A stretch of 64,000 nucleotides of DNA from positions 106,104 to 170,103 of the forward strand of contig FZRB01000004.1 in NCBI GenBank assembly GCA_900199595.1, given 5' to 3'. The position numbers and the translations under genes were made by a program. Origin of the DNA: Lachnospiraceae bacterium (GTDB taxonomy: Bacteria; Bacillota; Clostridia; Lachnospirales; Lachnospiraceae). Of the stretch, positions 17,414 to 27,146 are shown one piece after another. Numbering within the stretch: the first letter of the stretch is position 1; each line of letters starts with the position of its first letter. The notes beneath the pieces are model-generated. The model was not told where the DNA came from. It saw only the letters and a list, made by a program, of their open reading frames with translations, and made no database searches.

Positions 17414-19558
17414 TTATACAAATTCAAAGTCAATTACTCTGTCTATCTTATCAGCATTTGTGACCTTAACTCTGCATTTATCTCCGAGTTTTATCACTTT
17501 ACCGGTAGATTTGCCAACCATTTCTAACTTATCTTCATAATAAGTATAATAATCATCTGTCAGTTCTGACACTCTCACTGCGCCTTCAACTGTAGAAGGA
17601 AGTTCCACAAATATACACTGTGCCGTAAATCCGGACACTATACCATCAAACTCTTCGCCGATATGGTTCATCATGTATTCGATCTGTTTAAGCTTTACTA
17701 CTTCTCGCTCTGCATCAACCGCTCTTCTTTCTTTATCAGAATTATCAGCGGCCACAGCCGGCAGTATCTTTGCATAGTGTCTCGTCCTTGATTCATCCAG
17801 TCTTCCGTTTATACTGTCTTTGATTATTCTATGTATCTGCAGATCAGGATATCTTCTTATTGGAGAGGTAAAATGACAATAATACTTGCATGCCAGACCA
17901 AAATGTCCTATACACTCTGTAGCATATCTTGCCTGCTGCATAGAACGCAGTGTCATTTTTGTGATAAGAGCCTCATAAGGCATCCCCTCAATTTCCTTCA
18001 GAAGTTTCTGGTATTCCTTTGGATGTATCTTATCCTTGGAGACTTTAAAATATATTCCAAAGGCTCTGATAGCCTCTCTCAGCATATCTACCTTTTCCTG
18101 AACAGGGGTTTCATGGACTCTGTATTCAAAAGGGATATCTGCCCAGAAGAACTGTTCGGCAACTGTTTCATTTGCCATCAGCATAAAATCTTCAATTATC
18201 TTGGTAGCATCATTTCTTTCATAAGGATGAATATCTACAGGAACCCCATTTTCATCAACAATTATTTTAGTTTCTGCTACATCAAAATCTATAGAGCCTC
18301 TTTTTTCTCTGCTTGATCTGATAATTCTGGACAGCTCCAGCATTCGTTTAAAGAATGGTATATATCTTTTATACCTCTCTACAGGGGCATCCTCTCTTTC
18401 TTCAAGGATTGCCGCTACATCGGTATAATTCATCCTCTCATTAACATTTATCAGACCTTCTACTATTTCATGACTTAAGACCTTACCGTTTTCATCAATA
18501 TCCATAAGGCATGACAGAGTTAACCTGTCAACATCATGATTTAGAGAACAAATACCATTTGAAAGCTTATGTGGAAGCATTGGGATAACACTGTCAATCA
18601 GATAATTACTTGTTCCTCTCTTCAAGGCTTCCTTATCAAGGGGTGAACCTTCTGTAACATAATGAGAAACATCTGCTATATGCACTCCCAGGTGATACAC
18701 TCCGTCACTATATTCAAGAGTGATGGCATCATCCAGATCCTTTGCATCCTCTCCGTCGATAGTGACAGTATCAAGGGCTCTCAGATCACGTCTTCCAGTT
18801 TTCTCCTCTTCTGATACCTCATCAGGAATACTATCCAGCTGAGTTTCAACTTCATCAGGAAATTCAACAGGAATATTATAGGAACGGATCACCTGAAGAA
18901 TATCTGATCCCGGATCATCTATATGTCCGATCACTTCGGTAACTATGCCCTCAGGTGATTTTTTGCTGTCTCCGAAGGATTCAAGCTTCAGTGTTACAAT
19001 ACTTCCGGTAACAGCTCCTCTGGAAGCTCCCTTGGGAATAAATATATCATCAGCTATTTTCTTGTTATTCGGGATAACAAAGCCATAGCCTTCACACTGC
19101 TGATATATTCCAATCAACTCTGAGGTATTCCTTGAGAGTATCCGTACAACCTTTGCTTCTTTACGAGGACCTCTTGCTGCTTTAAGAACGCTGATAAGAA
19201 CGGTATCACCGTGAAATGCGTTCATACTGTCCTTTTCCGACACAAAAAAATCCTCATCATAGCCTTCAACTCTAACAAAAGCAAAACCTCTCCTTGTGCT
19301 GAGAAAGGTTCCTGTCAATACATTTTTAGGTGGCAGCATATAACGATTATTCTTGGTCTTTATAAGCTTCACTTCATCACACAGACTATTCATATAAAGA
19401 AGAAAATCTTCTTTGTCTTCTGTCGATGTAATATCGTAAAGATAACAAAGCTCCTTGAATTTAAGTGGTCTGTAATCACTTTTAGACATTATGTCAACCA
19501 TATTGTCAAATATCTCATTATACTTTTCAAAACTGTTTTCGTTATTATTCTCGCTCAT
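17414..19558 (-). CDS. rnr: Ribonuclease R
   Basis: RNase R is a processive 3'-5' exoribonuclease that degrades structured RNA and non-stop mRNA alongside SmpB-tmRNA. At 714 residues it has an N-terminal winged-helix region (about 10-70), cold-shock domains (TGTFLSTRRGFAFVRVEG and GIYQQCEGYGFVIPNN) and the RNB catalytic domain. The RNB metal-binding motif is DGEDAKDLDDAI near residue 268, with the TSPIRRYPDLQIHR stretch near 560. The C-terminal S1 domain ends in a short DRVIDFEFV tail without the long Lys-rich extension of the E. coli enzyme. The start follows GGAGAAGGT. Confidence 0.97.
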   Translation of the reverse strand: MSENNNENSFEKYNEIFDNMVDIMSKSDYRPLKFKELCYLYDITSTEDKEDFLLYMNSLCDEVKLIKTKNNRYMLPPKNVLTGTFLSTRRGFAFVRVEGYDEDFFVSEKDSMNAFHGDTVLISVLKAARGPRKEAKVVRILSRNTSELIGIYQQCEGYGFVIPNNKKIADDIFIPKGASRGAVTGSIVTLKLESFGDSKKSPEGIVTEVIGHIDDPGSDILQVIRSYNIPVEFPDEVETQLDSIPDEVSEEEKTGRRDLRALDTVTIDGEDAKDLDDAITLEYSDGVYHLGVHIADVSHYVTEGSPLDKEALKRGTSNYLIDSVIPMLPHKLSNGICSLNHDVDRLTLSCLMDIDENGKVLSHEIVEGLINVNERMNYTDVAAILEEREDAPVERYKRYIPFFKRMLELSRIIRSSREKRGSIDFDVAETKIIVDENGVPVDIHPYERNDATKIIEDFMLMANETVAEQFFWADIPFEYRVHETPVQEKVDMLREAIRAFGIYFKVSKDKIHPKEYQKLLKEIEGMPYEALITKMTLRSMQQARYATECIGHFGLACKYYCHFTSPIRRYPDLQIHRIIKDSINGRLDESRTRHYAKILPAVAADNSDKERRAVDAEREVVKLKQIEYMMNHIGEEFDGIVSGFTAQCIFVELPSTVEGAVRVSELTDDYYTYYEDKLEMVGKSTGKVIKLGDKCRVKVTNADKIDRVIDFEFV

Positions 19559-19587
19559 ACCTTCTCCGTTATCAGATAATTAAGAAA

Positions 19588-19617
19588 AAGGATGCTCACA
19601 TTACTGCAAGCATCCTT
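19588..19617 (-). terminator. Hairpin between secG and rnr
   Basis: Arms AAGGATGCT (19,588-19,596) and AGCATCCTT (19,609-19,617) pair around a 12-base loop and are followed on the minus strand by TTTTCTTAATT. It lies after the secG stop and before the rnr ribosome site, so it may end or attenuate read-through from secG. Confidence 0.7.
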
Positions 19618-19656
19618 GATTAATCAATGATGAAGTAATATCATAACCACTACAGC

Positions 19657-19896
19657 TTAGCCGTTAAGCCATTTTGAACTAAGAAGTGCTGCTATGATAA
19701 TAAACAGAGCACCAAGAATAGCTGTTGTTCTCTGCATAACAGCCTCTTTTGAATGCTTCTTGTTTTTACTCCAATATGAATCTACAGCTCCTGTAAATGA
19801 ACCTGTAAATCCATTATCTTTACCCTCCTGCTTAAGCACTAAACAGGCAAGAACAATTGCAATTATTAAAAATATTATAGTCAATGCGATTTTCAT
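19657..19896 (-). CDS. secG: Protein translocase subunit SecG
   Basis: SecG is a small partner of SecYE in protein export. The 79-residue protein has two TM helices (about 2-21 and 57-76) joined by a polar segment that carries the family's GFTGSFTGAVDSYWSKNK motif. The ATG at 19,896 follows AGGAGG; a TTG two codons upstream is not needed. Its position before rnr-smpB is the typical Firmicute arrangement. Confidence 0.95.
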   Translation of the reverse strand: MKIALTIIFLIIAIVLACLVLKQEGKDNGFTGSFTGAVDSYWSKNKKHSKEAVMQRTTAILGALFIIIAALLSSKWLNG

Positions 19897-19926
19897 AGTC
19901 AATCCTCCTAAAAATCATGCTCTGCC

Positions 19927-19955
19927 ATAATATCACAACATAATAATAAATGCAA
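19927..19955 (-). promoter_or_regulatory. Sigma-A type promoter for secG
   Basis: On the minus strand a -35 TTGCAT (19,955-19,950) and a -10 TATTAT (19,932-19,927) are separated by 17 bases, about 31 bases before the secG start codon. Confidence 0.6.
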
Positions 19956-19995
19956 CCACAATTTTTAATAAATTCACTAATTATTTAAATGTAAT

Positions 19996-20421
19996 TTATT
20001 TATTTTTAAGAAGGTCTCTGATTTCTGTAAGAAGAACCTCTTCCTTAGTTGGCTCCGGATCTGCCTCTGCAGCTTCTTCCTCTTTTTTACGAAGATTCAT
20101 AAGCTTATTCATACCCTTAAGCATTAAGAAAAGAACAAGCGCAATGATAAGGAAATTAATAATAGCTGTTATGAAATCGCCATAATTAAGTGTCAGTGTC
20201 TTTGCAGTTTCGGCATCAAGACCTGTATAGTCTACCCAAGGAAGCTTGATTGATCCGCCAACCTCTGCTCCACCGATACTGTTGATAAGAGGATTGATAA
20301 AGCTTTCTGTAAGTGCTGTTATTATAGCACTGAAAGCACCACCAATGATAACACCAATGGCCATATCCATTACATTTCCCTTAAGTGCAAATTCTTTGAA
20401 TTCTTCTAAAAACTTTTTCAT
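19996..20421 (-). CDS. mscL: Large-conductance mechanosensitive channel MscL
   Basis: MscL opens under membrane tension to relieve osmotic downshock. The 141-residue protein has the conserved amphipathic start and TM1 (FKEFALKGNVMDMAIGVIIGG AFSAI region, about 7-40), a periplasmic-side loop (about 45-75), TM2 (about 82-105, FITAIINFLIIALVLFLMLK) and a charged cytoplasmic helix (EEAAEADPEPTKEEVLLTEI). AAGGAAGG precedes the ATG. Length and motifs are normal for the family. Confidence 0.97.
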   Translation of the reverse strand: MKKFLEEFKEFALKGNVMDMAIGVIIGGAFSAIITALTESFINPLINSIGGAEVGGSIKLPWVDYTGLDAETAKTLTLNYGDFITAIINFLIIALVLFLMLKGMNKLMNLRKKEEEAAEADPEPTKEEVLLTEIRDLLKNK

Positions 20422-20451
20422 AAATCTTCTACCTTCCTTATTTTTATTTTA

Positions 20452-21843
20452 TCAGTAATTACAGCTTCCGCAGTTACCATGTGCTTCAAAATGCATCAGA
20501 TCATGATTAAGTCTGTAAAAGCCATATTTTCTGAATGTATTCTCCACTACCCCGTTTCTGGGGAAAGAATATGGATTAGTTTTAGGTTTATAAAACGAAC
20601 CCACCTCAGCCTTTTTAGTAATCTTTCCGTTTACTCTTTTAAACATAGGGTTCTCGTTAACATTCATGTCAATTGCAACACCCTGACAATGATAATATCC
20701 AAGCTCGTCCTCTCCCCATCTGAAGGAGCCTGCCTCATATATAGGAGGCTTTGTTTTATTTTTATATATCTCCTTAAATATCTGTTTTATTGTAGGAGCA
20801 TATTTTTTATTCACCTGAATATACAGAGTCTTGGTATACTTTGCACCCTTATGTGCTTCGTGGTTTTTATAATCCCAGGTTTTCACTGCGATAACAGTCA
20901 TCTTCTTAGCCCATTTATTTCCCTGGCTTACGCTTTTGGGCCATACAAGCTTATACTTTGTATTTTCGGCATTGGGACAGTAATAATAATCCTGAACGCC
21001 ATGGCCTACATAGCCTCTGACACTCTCAACCTTTTTACCATCAACCAGCTTGTAACTCTTAAGCTTAATAAGATAACCCTTACCATGTTTTGATTTATTA
21101 AATTTTACTGATTTGGCAGATGCAGAAACTGATTTGTAGAATTTATATGGTTTTTTCTCGGCACCGTCTTCGTAGTAGCTTATACCGTCTGATTCATATT
21201 TTGAAAAATAATGCAGACCGTACATCATTTCTTCGTCAACTTCTTTATAATAAATATTATAGCCGTCAACATTTGAAACTGTCTTCCACTTAACGGTCAG
21301 TGTTTTCTTTCCTGTTGCTCTGACATTCTTTATCTTTCCGGGATCAGGTACAACTCCGACCTTTACAACATTATTAAACTCACCACATACAGTTCCATCG
21401 CTATTAGTATATCGAACCTTATAATAATATACTGAACCTATTGCAGCTGTTTTATCACTGATCTTTGCACTGTAATCATTTTCCAGAGTACCGGATGCGA
21501 CCATTTCATACCCATCTGAAACCTCTGATGAACGATATAGTTCATACTTTTCAGGATTACTATCATAGTAATCTTCTTCATCGTAGTAGTCGTAATAGTC
21601 ATCATCATCTACATAATCATTTTCAGAATACTCATCACCATAGTAGTAATCGTAATTAATTCCCTGACCTATGACAAACTTTACTACGCCATTTTTACTG
21701 ACGGTAATATCCTGAAAATCAGGTACTTCTGTGATTCCTCTGCCTTCGGCTTGTACACTGTTTCCGGAATAAAGAATACTGACAAGAATAAGAACCGCCA
21801 AAATGACAGATATAAATTTTCTACAATTTTTCTTCATTCTCAT
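20452..21843 (-). CDS. Secreted M15-like peptidase with FN3-like domains
   Basis: This 463-residue exported protein has a signal peptide (about 1-32) and an unusual Asp/Tyr-rich stretch at about 65-95. Two FN3-like units follow (SVYYYKVRYTNSDG; TLTVKWKTVSNVDGYNIYYK). The C-terminal domain carries the zinc-peptidase motif HxxGxAxD as H385-C-Q-G-V-A-I-D392 and a final HFEAH (451-455), matching the M15/VanY-type metal site. Such enzymes cleave D-Ala-D-Ala or cross-bridge peptides in peptidoglycan. It ends in CGSCNY, two cysteines near the terminus. A role in wall turnover is inferred. Confidence 0.75.
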   Translation of the reverse strand: MRMKKNCRKFISVILAVLILVSILYSGNSVQAEGRGITEVPDFQDITVSKNGVVKFVIGQGINYDYYYGDEYSENDYVDDDDYYDYYDEEDYYDSNPEKYELYRSSEVSDGYEMVASGTLENDYSAKISDKTAAIGSVYYYKVRYTNSDGTVCGEFNNVVKVGVVPDPGKIKNVRATGKKTLTVKWKTVSNVDGYNIYYKEVDEEMMYGLHYFSKYESDGISYYEDGAEKKPYKFYKSVSASAKSVKFNKSKHGKGYLIKLKSYKLVDGKKVESVRGYVGHGVQDYYYCPNAENTKYKLVWPKSVSQGNKWAKKMTVIAVKTWDYKNHEAHKGAKYTKTLYIQVNKKYAPTIKQIFKEIYKNKTKPPIYEAGSFRWGEDELGYYHCQGVAIDMNVNENPMFKRVNGKITKKAEVGSFYKPKTNPYSFPRNGVVENTFRKYGFYRLNHDLMHFEAHGNCGSCNY

Positions 21844-21860
21844 CCAAACCCTTTTTCTAT

Positions 21861-22607
21861 TTAGTAATTAACGATCTTACCAAAATCTGCTTTGAGAGAT
21901 GCTCCACCAACAAGACCACCATCGATATCAGGCTGTGCAAAGAGCTCTGCTGCATTTCCGGCATTAACAGATCCGCCGTACTGTATACGAACAGCTTCTG
22001 CTGTCTCAGCATCATAGATCTCAGCTATGCAGTCTCTGATACCCTTGCATACTTCCTGAGCCTGCTCAGTTGTAGCTGTCTTACCAGTTCCGATTGCCCA
22101 GATAGGCTCATAAGCGATTACAAGATTCTTTACGTCGTCTGCTGCAACGCCCTGAAGGTCTGACTTAATCTGAAGTCTGATCCAGTCCATTGTTACGCCC
22201 ATTTCTCTCTGCTCAAGTGATTCACCACAGCAAAGGATTGGTGTAAGACCAGCTTCGATAGCCTTCTTAACCTTCTTATTAAGTGTGCAGTCACACTCCT
22301 TGAAGTAATCACGTCTCTCTGAGTGGCCGATGATAACATACTTAACGCCTGCATCAACAAGCATTTCAGCTGATATCTCACCTGTGTAAGCGCCTTTATC
22401 CTCAAAGTACATATTTTCAGCACCAACCTCAACATTGGTACCCTTAACTGCCTCAACAACAGGTACGATGTCGATGGCCGGTACACAGTAAACTACGTCT
22501 ACTGCATCATTTACTACTAAGTCCTTCAGTTCAGCAACAAGTGCTACTGCCTGTGAAGGAGTCATGTTCATTTTCCAGTTTCCTGCGATAATCTTTTTTC
22601 TAGCCAT
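21861..22607 (-). CDS. tpiA: Triosephosphate isomerase
   Basis: TIM interconverts dihydroxyacetone phosphate and glyceraldehyde 3-phosphate in glycolysis. The 248-residue protein has normal length, with substrate-binding GNWKMN near the start, catalytic His in IIGHSERR (about 96), catalytic Glu in [15 protein letters not shown] (about 167) and the phosphate-binding ending [15 protein letters not shown] precedes the ATG. It follows pgk after a 171-base spacer full of inverted repeats (see 22,631-22,772). Confidence 0.98.
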   Translation of the reverse strand: MARKKIIAGNWKMNMTPSQAVALVAELKDLVVNDAVDVVYCVPAIDIVPVVEAVKGTNVEVGAENMYFEDKGAYTGEISAEMLVDAGVKYVIIGHSERRDYFKECDCTLNKKVKKAIEAGLTPILCCGESLEQREMGVTMDWIRLQIKSDLQGVAADDVKNLVIAYEPIWAIGTGKTATTEQAQEVCKGIRDCIAEIYDAETAEAVRIQYGGSVNAGNAAELFAQPDIDGGLVGGASLKADFGKIVNY

Positions 22608-22630
22608 TATTTTTTCTCCTTATTCTATCA

Positions 22631-22772
22631 AGTTCATGCTATCACTGAACCCGTTTGACTTCGTCAAACTCCTGTTCAGTGATGATGAGGCTTCGCCTCA
22701 TATAGCTTCTCAAGATTAAACATAATTGAAAGCAAGCTTTCATTATGTTTATCTTTCGAATCTGCATGAACT
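22631..22772 (-). ncRNA. Predicted multi-hairpin RNA element between pgk and tpiA
   Basis: An outer perfect 9-bp pair (AGTTCATGC at 22,631-22,639 with GCATGAACT at 22,764-22,772) encloses several inverted repeats. One is CACTGAAC/GTTCAGTG around GTTTGAC-TTC-GTCAAAC. Another is ATGAGGC-TTC-GCCTCAT at about 22,684-22,700. A third is a near-perfect 14-bp arm pair centred on AAGCAAGCTT (about 22,719-22,748). Together they predict a branched RNA in the spacer. It could protect or process the message or act as a terminator or attenuator; no known RNA family is recognised. Confidence 0.55.
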
Positions 22773-22778
22773 CATTAA

Positions 22779-23990
22779 TCACTTATCGTTTGCTGCTGCT
22801 ACACCTGGTAATTCCTTACCTTCAAGGAACTCAAGTGAAGCGCCACCACCTGTAGAGATGTGGCTCATCTTGTCACCAAATCCAAGCTGGTTACAAGCTG
22901 CTGCTGAATCACCACCACCGATGATTGTTGTTGCATCTGTCTCAGCAAGAGCCTGAGCAACTGCAATAGTACCGGCTGCAAGTGTAGGATTCTCAAATAC
23001 ACCCATAGGTCCGTTCCAAACAACTGTCTTAGCTGTCTTAGCTGCTTCTGCGAAGAGTGCACGAGTCTTCTCACCGATATCAAGACCTTCTTTATCAGCA
23101 GGAATAGAATCTGAATCAACTGTTTCAACTTCGATTGGTCCATCAATTGGATCAGGGAAGCTGTCTGCTACTACTGTGTCTACCGGAAGGAGCAGCTTCT
23201 TGCCAAGGTTGTCAGCCTTTGCAAGCATTTCCTTACAGTAATCAATCTTAGAATCATCTACAAGAGACTTTCCAACTTCCTTACCCTGTGCCTTAAGGAA
23301 TGTATAAGCCATACCACCACCGATGATGAGTGTATCACACTTCTCAAGAAGGTTAGAGATAACATTTAACTTATCTGCAACCTTTGCACCACCAAGAATA
23401 GCTACGAATGGACGAACAGGATTCTCAACTGCATTTCCGAGGAAATCGATTTCCTTCTGCATCAGATATCCAACTACTGCAGTGTCAACATACTGTGTAA
23501 CACCAACGTTTGAGCAGTGAGCTCTGTGAGCTGTACCAAATGCATCATTTACGAATACATCAGCAAGTGAAGCAAGATCCTTTGAGAAAGCCTCTCCGTT
23601 CTTTGTCTCTTCTGCTCTGAATCTTGTGTTCTCAAGAAGAATTACATCTCCATCGTTCATAGCTTCAACAGCCTCAACTACATTTGGTCCAACAACTTCA
23701 GGATTAGCTACGAACTTAACTTCCTGACCAAGAAGTTCTGAAAGACGAGCTGCTACAGGAGCAAGAGTCTTTGTCTGCTTATCTTCCTCTGTCTTAACCT
23801 TTCCAAGGTGTGAGCAAAGGATGATCTTACCACCATCAGCGATAAGCTTCTTTATTGTTGGAAGAGCAGCTACAAGTCTGTTCTCATCTGTTATCTTTCC
23901 ATCCTTAAGAGGAACGTTGAAATCGCATCTTACGAGTACGCGCTGTCCCTTTACATTAATATCGTCAACTGATTTCTTATTGAGTGACAT
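22779..23990 (-). CDS. pgk: Phosphoglycerate kinase
   Basis: PGK makes ATP from 1,3-bisphosphoglycerate. The 403-residue protein has normal length. The N-terminal substrate residues are visible in [21 protein letters not shown], followed by SHLGKVK, the hinge and nucleotide region [28 protein letters not shown], and the C-terminal [13 protein letters not shown] and [24 protein letters not shown] precedes the ATG. A terminator-like hairpin lies in its leader (24,016-24,057). It is the middle gene of gap-pgk-tpi. Confidence 0.98.
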   Translation of the reverse strand: MSLNKKSVDDINVKGQRVLVRCDFNVPLKDGKITDENRLVAALPTIKKLIADGGKIILCSHLGKVKTEEDKQTKTLAPVAARLSELLGQEVKFVANPEVVGPNVVEAVEAMNDGDVILLENTRFRAEETKNGEAFSKDLASLADVFVNDAFGTAHRAHCSNVGVTQYVDTAVVGYLMQKEIDFLGNAVENPVRPFVAILGGAKVADKLNVISNLLEKCDTLIIGGGMAYTFLKAQGKEVGKSLVDDSKIDYCKEMLAKADNLGKKLLLPVDTVVADSFPDPIDGPIEVETVDSDSIPADKEGLDIGEKTRALFAEAAKTAKTVVWNGPMGVFENPTLAAGTIAVAQALAETDATTIIGGGDSAAACNQLGFGDKMSHISTGGGASLEFLEGKELPGVAAANDK

Positions 23991-24015
23991 TTTATTACCT
24001 CCTAGTATATTTATT

Positions 24016-24057
24016 AAAAAGATGACAGTTTGAACCTGGTTCGATTGCCATCTTTTT
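24016..24057 (-). promoter_or_regulatory. Terminator-like hairpin in the pgk leader
   Basis: On the minus strand a stem built from AAAGATGGCA and TGTCATCTTT, with one mismatch, encloses a second inverted repeat (GAACC-A-GGTTC). It ends in TTTTT about 25 bases before the pgk start. Placed after the gap terminator and directly before the ribosome site, it may act as an attenuator or an mRNA 5' stabiliser. Confidence 0.45.
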
Positions 24058-24079
24058 TATTTCGTTTTGCAAAAGAAAA

Positions 24080-24106
24080 GGGTCCGGTCCATAAAAGACC
24101 GGACCC
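24080..24106 (-). terminator. Strong terminator after gap
   Basis: A perfect 10-bp GC-rich stem (GGGTCCGGTC/GACCGGACCC) with a seven-base loop is followed on the minus strand by TTTTCTTTT. It lies 40 bases past the gap stop codon. Confidence 0.88.
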
Positions 24107-24145
24107 CGTGTTATGTTTTACTATGTTTCGAAGTCAAGCAATTAA

Positions 24146-25198
24146 TTAGTCATTAAGTGTGCTGTCAAGCTCAGCGAAGTACTTGATTGTTCTAACCATC
24201 TGGCTTGTGTATGAATTCTCATTATCATACCATGAAACAACCTGAACCTCATACAGATCATCAGCAATCTTGCTAACCATTGTCTGTGTAGCATCGAAGA
24301 GTGAACCAAATCTCATACCGATAACGTCTGAAGAAACGATTGGCTCTTCATTGTATCCGAATGACTCTGATGCAGCAGCCTTCATTGCAGCATTGATACC
24401 ATCAACTGTTACGTCAGCACCCTTAACTACTGCTGTAAGGATTGTTGTAGAACCTGTTGGTACAGGAACTCTCTGAGCTGATCCGATAAGCTTTCCGTTA
24501 AGCTCTGGGATAACAAGTCCGATAGCCTTTGCAGCACCTGTTGAGTTAGGTACGATGTTAGCAGCACCAGCTCTAGCACGTCTGAGGTCACCCTTTCTAT
24601 GTGGTCCGTCAAGGATCATCTGGTCACCTGTGTAAGCATGAATTGTGCTCATGATACCGCTCTGGATTGGAGCATAATCGTTAAGTGCCTTTGCCATAGG
24701 TGCAAGACAGTTAGTTGTACATGAAGCAGCAGAGATAATCTGATCTTCTGCTGTAAGTGTGTCATTGTTAACTGAGAAAACGATAGTCTTAAGATCGTTT
24801 CCAGCAGGAGCTGAAATAACAACCTTCTTAGCACCAGCATTGATGTGTGCCATTGACTTATCCTTTGAGCAGTAGAAACCTGTACACTCAAGAACAACAT
24901 CTACACCAATCTCTCCCCATGGAAGCTCGTTTGCGTCAGCCTTAGCATAGATCTGAAGTGTCTTGCCATCAACAGTGATTGTTCCAGCCTCATCATCAGC
25001 TGAAACTGTGTGAGTATTCTCACCGATCTTTCCACAGTATCCACCCTGTGCTGTATCATACTTCAGAAGGTGTGCAAGCATAGAAGGCTTTGTAAGATCG
25101 TTGATTGCAACTACCTCATAACCCTCAGCGCCAAACATCTGTCTGAATGCAAGACGTCCGATACGTCCAAATCCATTAATCGCTACTTTTACTGCCAT
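24146..25198 (-). CDS. gap: Glyceraldehyde-3-phosphate dehydrogenase
   Basis: GAPDH oxidises glyceraldehyde 3-phosphate to 1,3-bisphosphoglycerate with NAD and phosphate. The 350-residue protein has the NAD fold start [15 protein letters not shown], active-site Cys in [12 protein letters not shown], the HAYTGDQ segment and the C-terminal [15 protein letters not shown]. The start at 25,198 (MAVKV) follows AGGAGG; the reading frame remains open 23 codons upstream but has no ribosome site there. The strong terminator downstream suggests that it can be made separately from pgk and tpiA. Confidence 0.98.
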   Translation of the reverse strand: MAVKVAINGFGRIGRLAFRQMFGAEGYEVVAINDLTKPSMLAHLLKYDTAQGGYCGKIGENTHTVSADDEAGTITVDGKTLQIYAKADANELPWGEIGVDVVLECTGFYCSKDKSMAHINAGAKKVVISAPAGNDLKTIVFSVNNDTLTAEDQIISAASCTTNCLAPMAKALNDYAPIQSGIMSTIHAYTGDQMILDGPHRKGDLRRARAGAANIVPNSTGAAKAIGLVIPELNGKLIGSAQRVPVPTGSTTILTAVVKGADVTVDGINAAMKAAASESFGYNEEPIVSSDVIGMRFGSLFDATQTMVSKIADDLYEVQVVSWYDNENSYTSQMVRTIKYFAELDSTLND

Positions 25199-25243
25199 TT
25201 TTGTAAATCCTCCTAAGAAATTATATTGATGAATGCCTGAATG

Positions 25244-25249
25244 ATTATA
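25244..25249 (-). promoter_or_regulatory. Possible -10 box for gap
   Basis: A perfect TATAAT on the minus strand lies about 45 bases before the gap start. No good -35 was found at 16-18 bases upstream, so the call rests on the -10 alone. Confidence 0.35.
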
Positions 25250-25433
25250 TAACGTACGAATTACCAACCACTCCGGCTAAACATTCTGTTTTTATATGAT
25301 AACTTTTTTATGTTTAAATTTCAAGACTGATTTAGGAAAAACAGTCATAAAATTTTACATATTTTATAGATATTTTTAACTATTTGTCCCAAGATAAGTT
25401 TATGTAAACTGATATATCAAATGATATCATAAA

Positions 25434-26993
25434 TTAGAATGGTCTGGCGATGCAGCTTACATTTTTCATCCTTGATGTATAATTGCTCTGAATAACTCCA
25501 TATGCTGTTCCGGCAGCATGAATGATCGTATCATCACCGACGTAAATGGCAACATGATATATATCTCCGTAATTGCCCTTGCTTGACGGACCAAAGAATA
25601 CGATATCTCCCGGCTTAAGCTTCTTATATGACACAGCTTTGTGATACTTCATCTTTTTATGAGTATACATGTAGTAAGCTTCCATATCTGCAGTAGGAGC
25701 CCAGGTAGTATAACCAAAGGTAACTCCGTAAGGACTGTAGCATCTCCACACAAGCGAACTGCAGTCATAGTAATTCTTATCCATTCTTCTGGCCATACTG
25801 TAATTCTTGCCAAGAGCTGTATATGCCTTTTTCAGAACCTGAACAGCCTTCTTCTTTGCAACTACGGTAGTTATATAATAATCTCTGTAATCAATCGTTG
25901 CTATAAAATGTGTACTTCCGTATTTTTTACCTTTTACCACTCCGCTTTCAGACACTGTAGCAATACTTTGCGATGCCATGGCATAGGAAATGTGGCTCAC
26001 ACTGCTCATGCCGCTTGCTTTAAAGGTTGCCTTCTTACCCTTCTGGACAATTACCGGCTTATTGGTATAGTAATAATAGTTTGAACCGCTTTCCTTTACT
26101 TTAATAGATCCCTTCGGATATGGTCTTGTCACTCTGAATGTTGCCTTAATAGGTCTGCCATCCACTGTACAGCTTATGACTATACTGGTGCCTTTTTTAA
26201 GACCACTGATCGTGTCTCCACTAACCTGAATCTTCTTTGGCTTTGAAGATACAAGATCAGTTATCTCACTTGAATCACTTATACCGGACAGAAGGTTTCT
26301 GATCGATACACTTCCGTATTCGGCTATAGCATCCTTTTTCCTGGTAAATGCAGGATCAGTAACTACTATAGTGTATGTCTGGGTAAACTCATCTGTATCA
26401 TTCTTTTTCTTTATTGTAATGGTGGTTTCTCCACTTGAAAGCGCAGTCAGAATACCATTTTCCAGAGATACTATACTGCTGTCCCCTATCTCGTATGTAA
26501 TCTGGGTATTGGTATATTCCGAAAGGGTCACTTCTCTGGTGAGACCTTTTGCTATAGGCTTAAATGATTCTTCAAGATCAAGAGGAATAACGGATATTTT
26601 GAAAAATCTTTTAATTGTCACAGTATTATCAGCCTGATCCTGTTCTGTGACCTTATTCTTAAAAACTGCCGTAACATAAACCCAAACATTTATCTTTTCA
26701 GTAATCCTTGTATCAGAACTGATCAATCCGTTTTCACTAAAGGATAAACCGGAAGTATCTGAAGAAAACTCAGCTTCCATAACATCAAGCTCATAATTTT
26801 CACCCGTAGTGAAAGGAATATGATACTCTTCACCCGGGATAAGAGTTATGATGGTTCCTTCTGCAATATCTATAGTCGGTTCTGAAGCTGCAGTGATCTC
26901 ATCAGCAAAAACATTTGATGGAACAAAAACAAATATACAGATTATCACAGCCGACAGTATAAACTTCATACTTCTACTTAGTTTATGTAACAT
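25434..26993 (-). CDS. Secreted NlpC/P60 peptidase with Ig-like domains
   Basis: This 519-residue exported protein has a signal peptide (about 1-30). Bacterial Ig-like repeats (about 40-380) end in a BIG2-like unit (SIATVSESGVVKGKKYGSTH). A C-terminal NlpC/P60 domain follows (about 385-519) with catalytic Cys in YDCSSLVWR (C411), His in YHVAIYVG (H480) and a third polar residue in IIHAAG (H492). The family cuts D-Glu-diaminopimelate bonds in peptidoglycan. GGAG precedes the ATG. It stands alone between the gap promoter region and a divergent plus-strand operon. Confidence 0.9.
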   Translation of the reverse strand: MLHKLSRSMKFILSAVIICIFVFVPSNVFADEITAASEPTIDIAEGTIITLIPGEEYHIPFTTGENYELDVMEAEFSSDTSGLSFSENGLISSDTRITEKINVWVYVTAVFKNKVTEQDQADNTVTIKRFFKISVIPLDLEESFKPIAKGLTREVTLSEYTNTQITYEIGDSSIVSLENGILTALSSGETTITIKKKNDTDEFTQTYTIVVTDPAFTRKKDAIAEYGSVSIRNLLSGISDSSEITDLVSSKPKKIQVSGDTISGLKKGTSIVISCTVDGRPIKATFRVTRPYPKGSIKVKESGSNYYYYTNKPVIVQKGKKATFKASGMSSVSHISYAMASQSIATVSESGVVKGKKYGSTHFIATIDYRDYYITTVVAKKKAVQVLKKAYTALGKNYSMARRMDKNYYDCSSLVWRCYSPYGVTFGYTTWAPTADMEAYYMYTHKKMKYHKAVSYKKLKPGDIVFFGPSSKGNYGDIYHVAIYVGDDTIIHAAGTAYGVIQSNYTSRMKNVSCIARPF

Positions 26994-27146
26994 GTGTAAT
27001 ATATCTCCTTTTTACTTAACCTTATGTCCAATAGTCTAACTTATTCTCCGATTTCTTGCAATATTATTAAATATGGTCTATCATATCAAAGGTAATTTAT
27101 GATGCCTTACAGAGATAATAATTTATACATTTTTAAAGGAAATAAA

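Noticed and set aside
24016..24057. tRNA-like fragment, because of a GGTTCGATT-like T-loop
   Set aside because: No acceptor, D or anticodon arms are present. The match is part of a simple hairpin.
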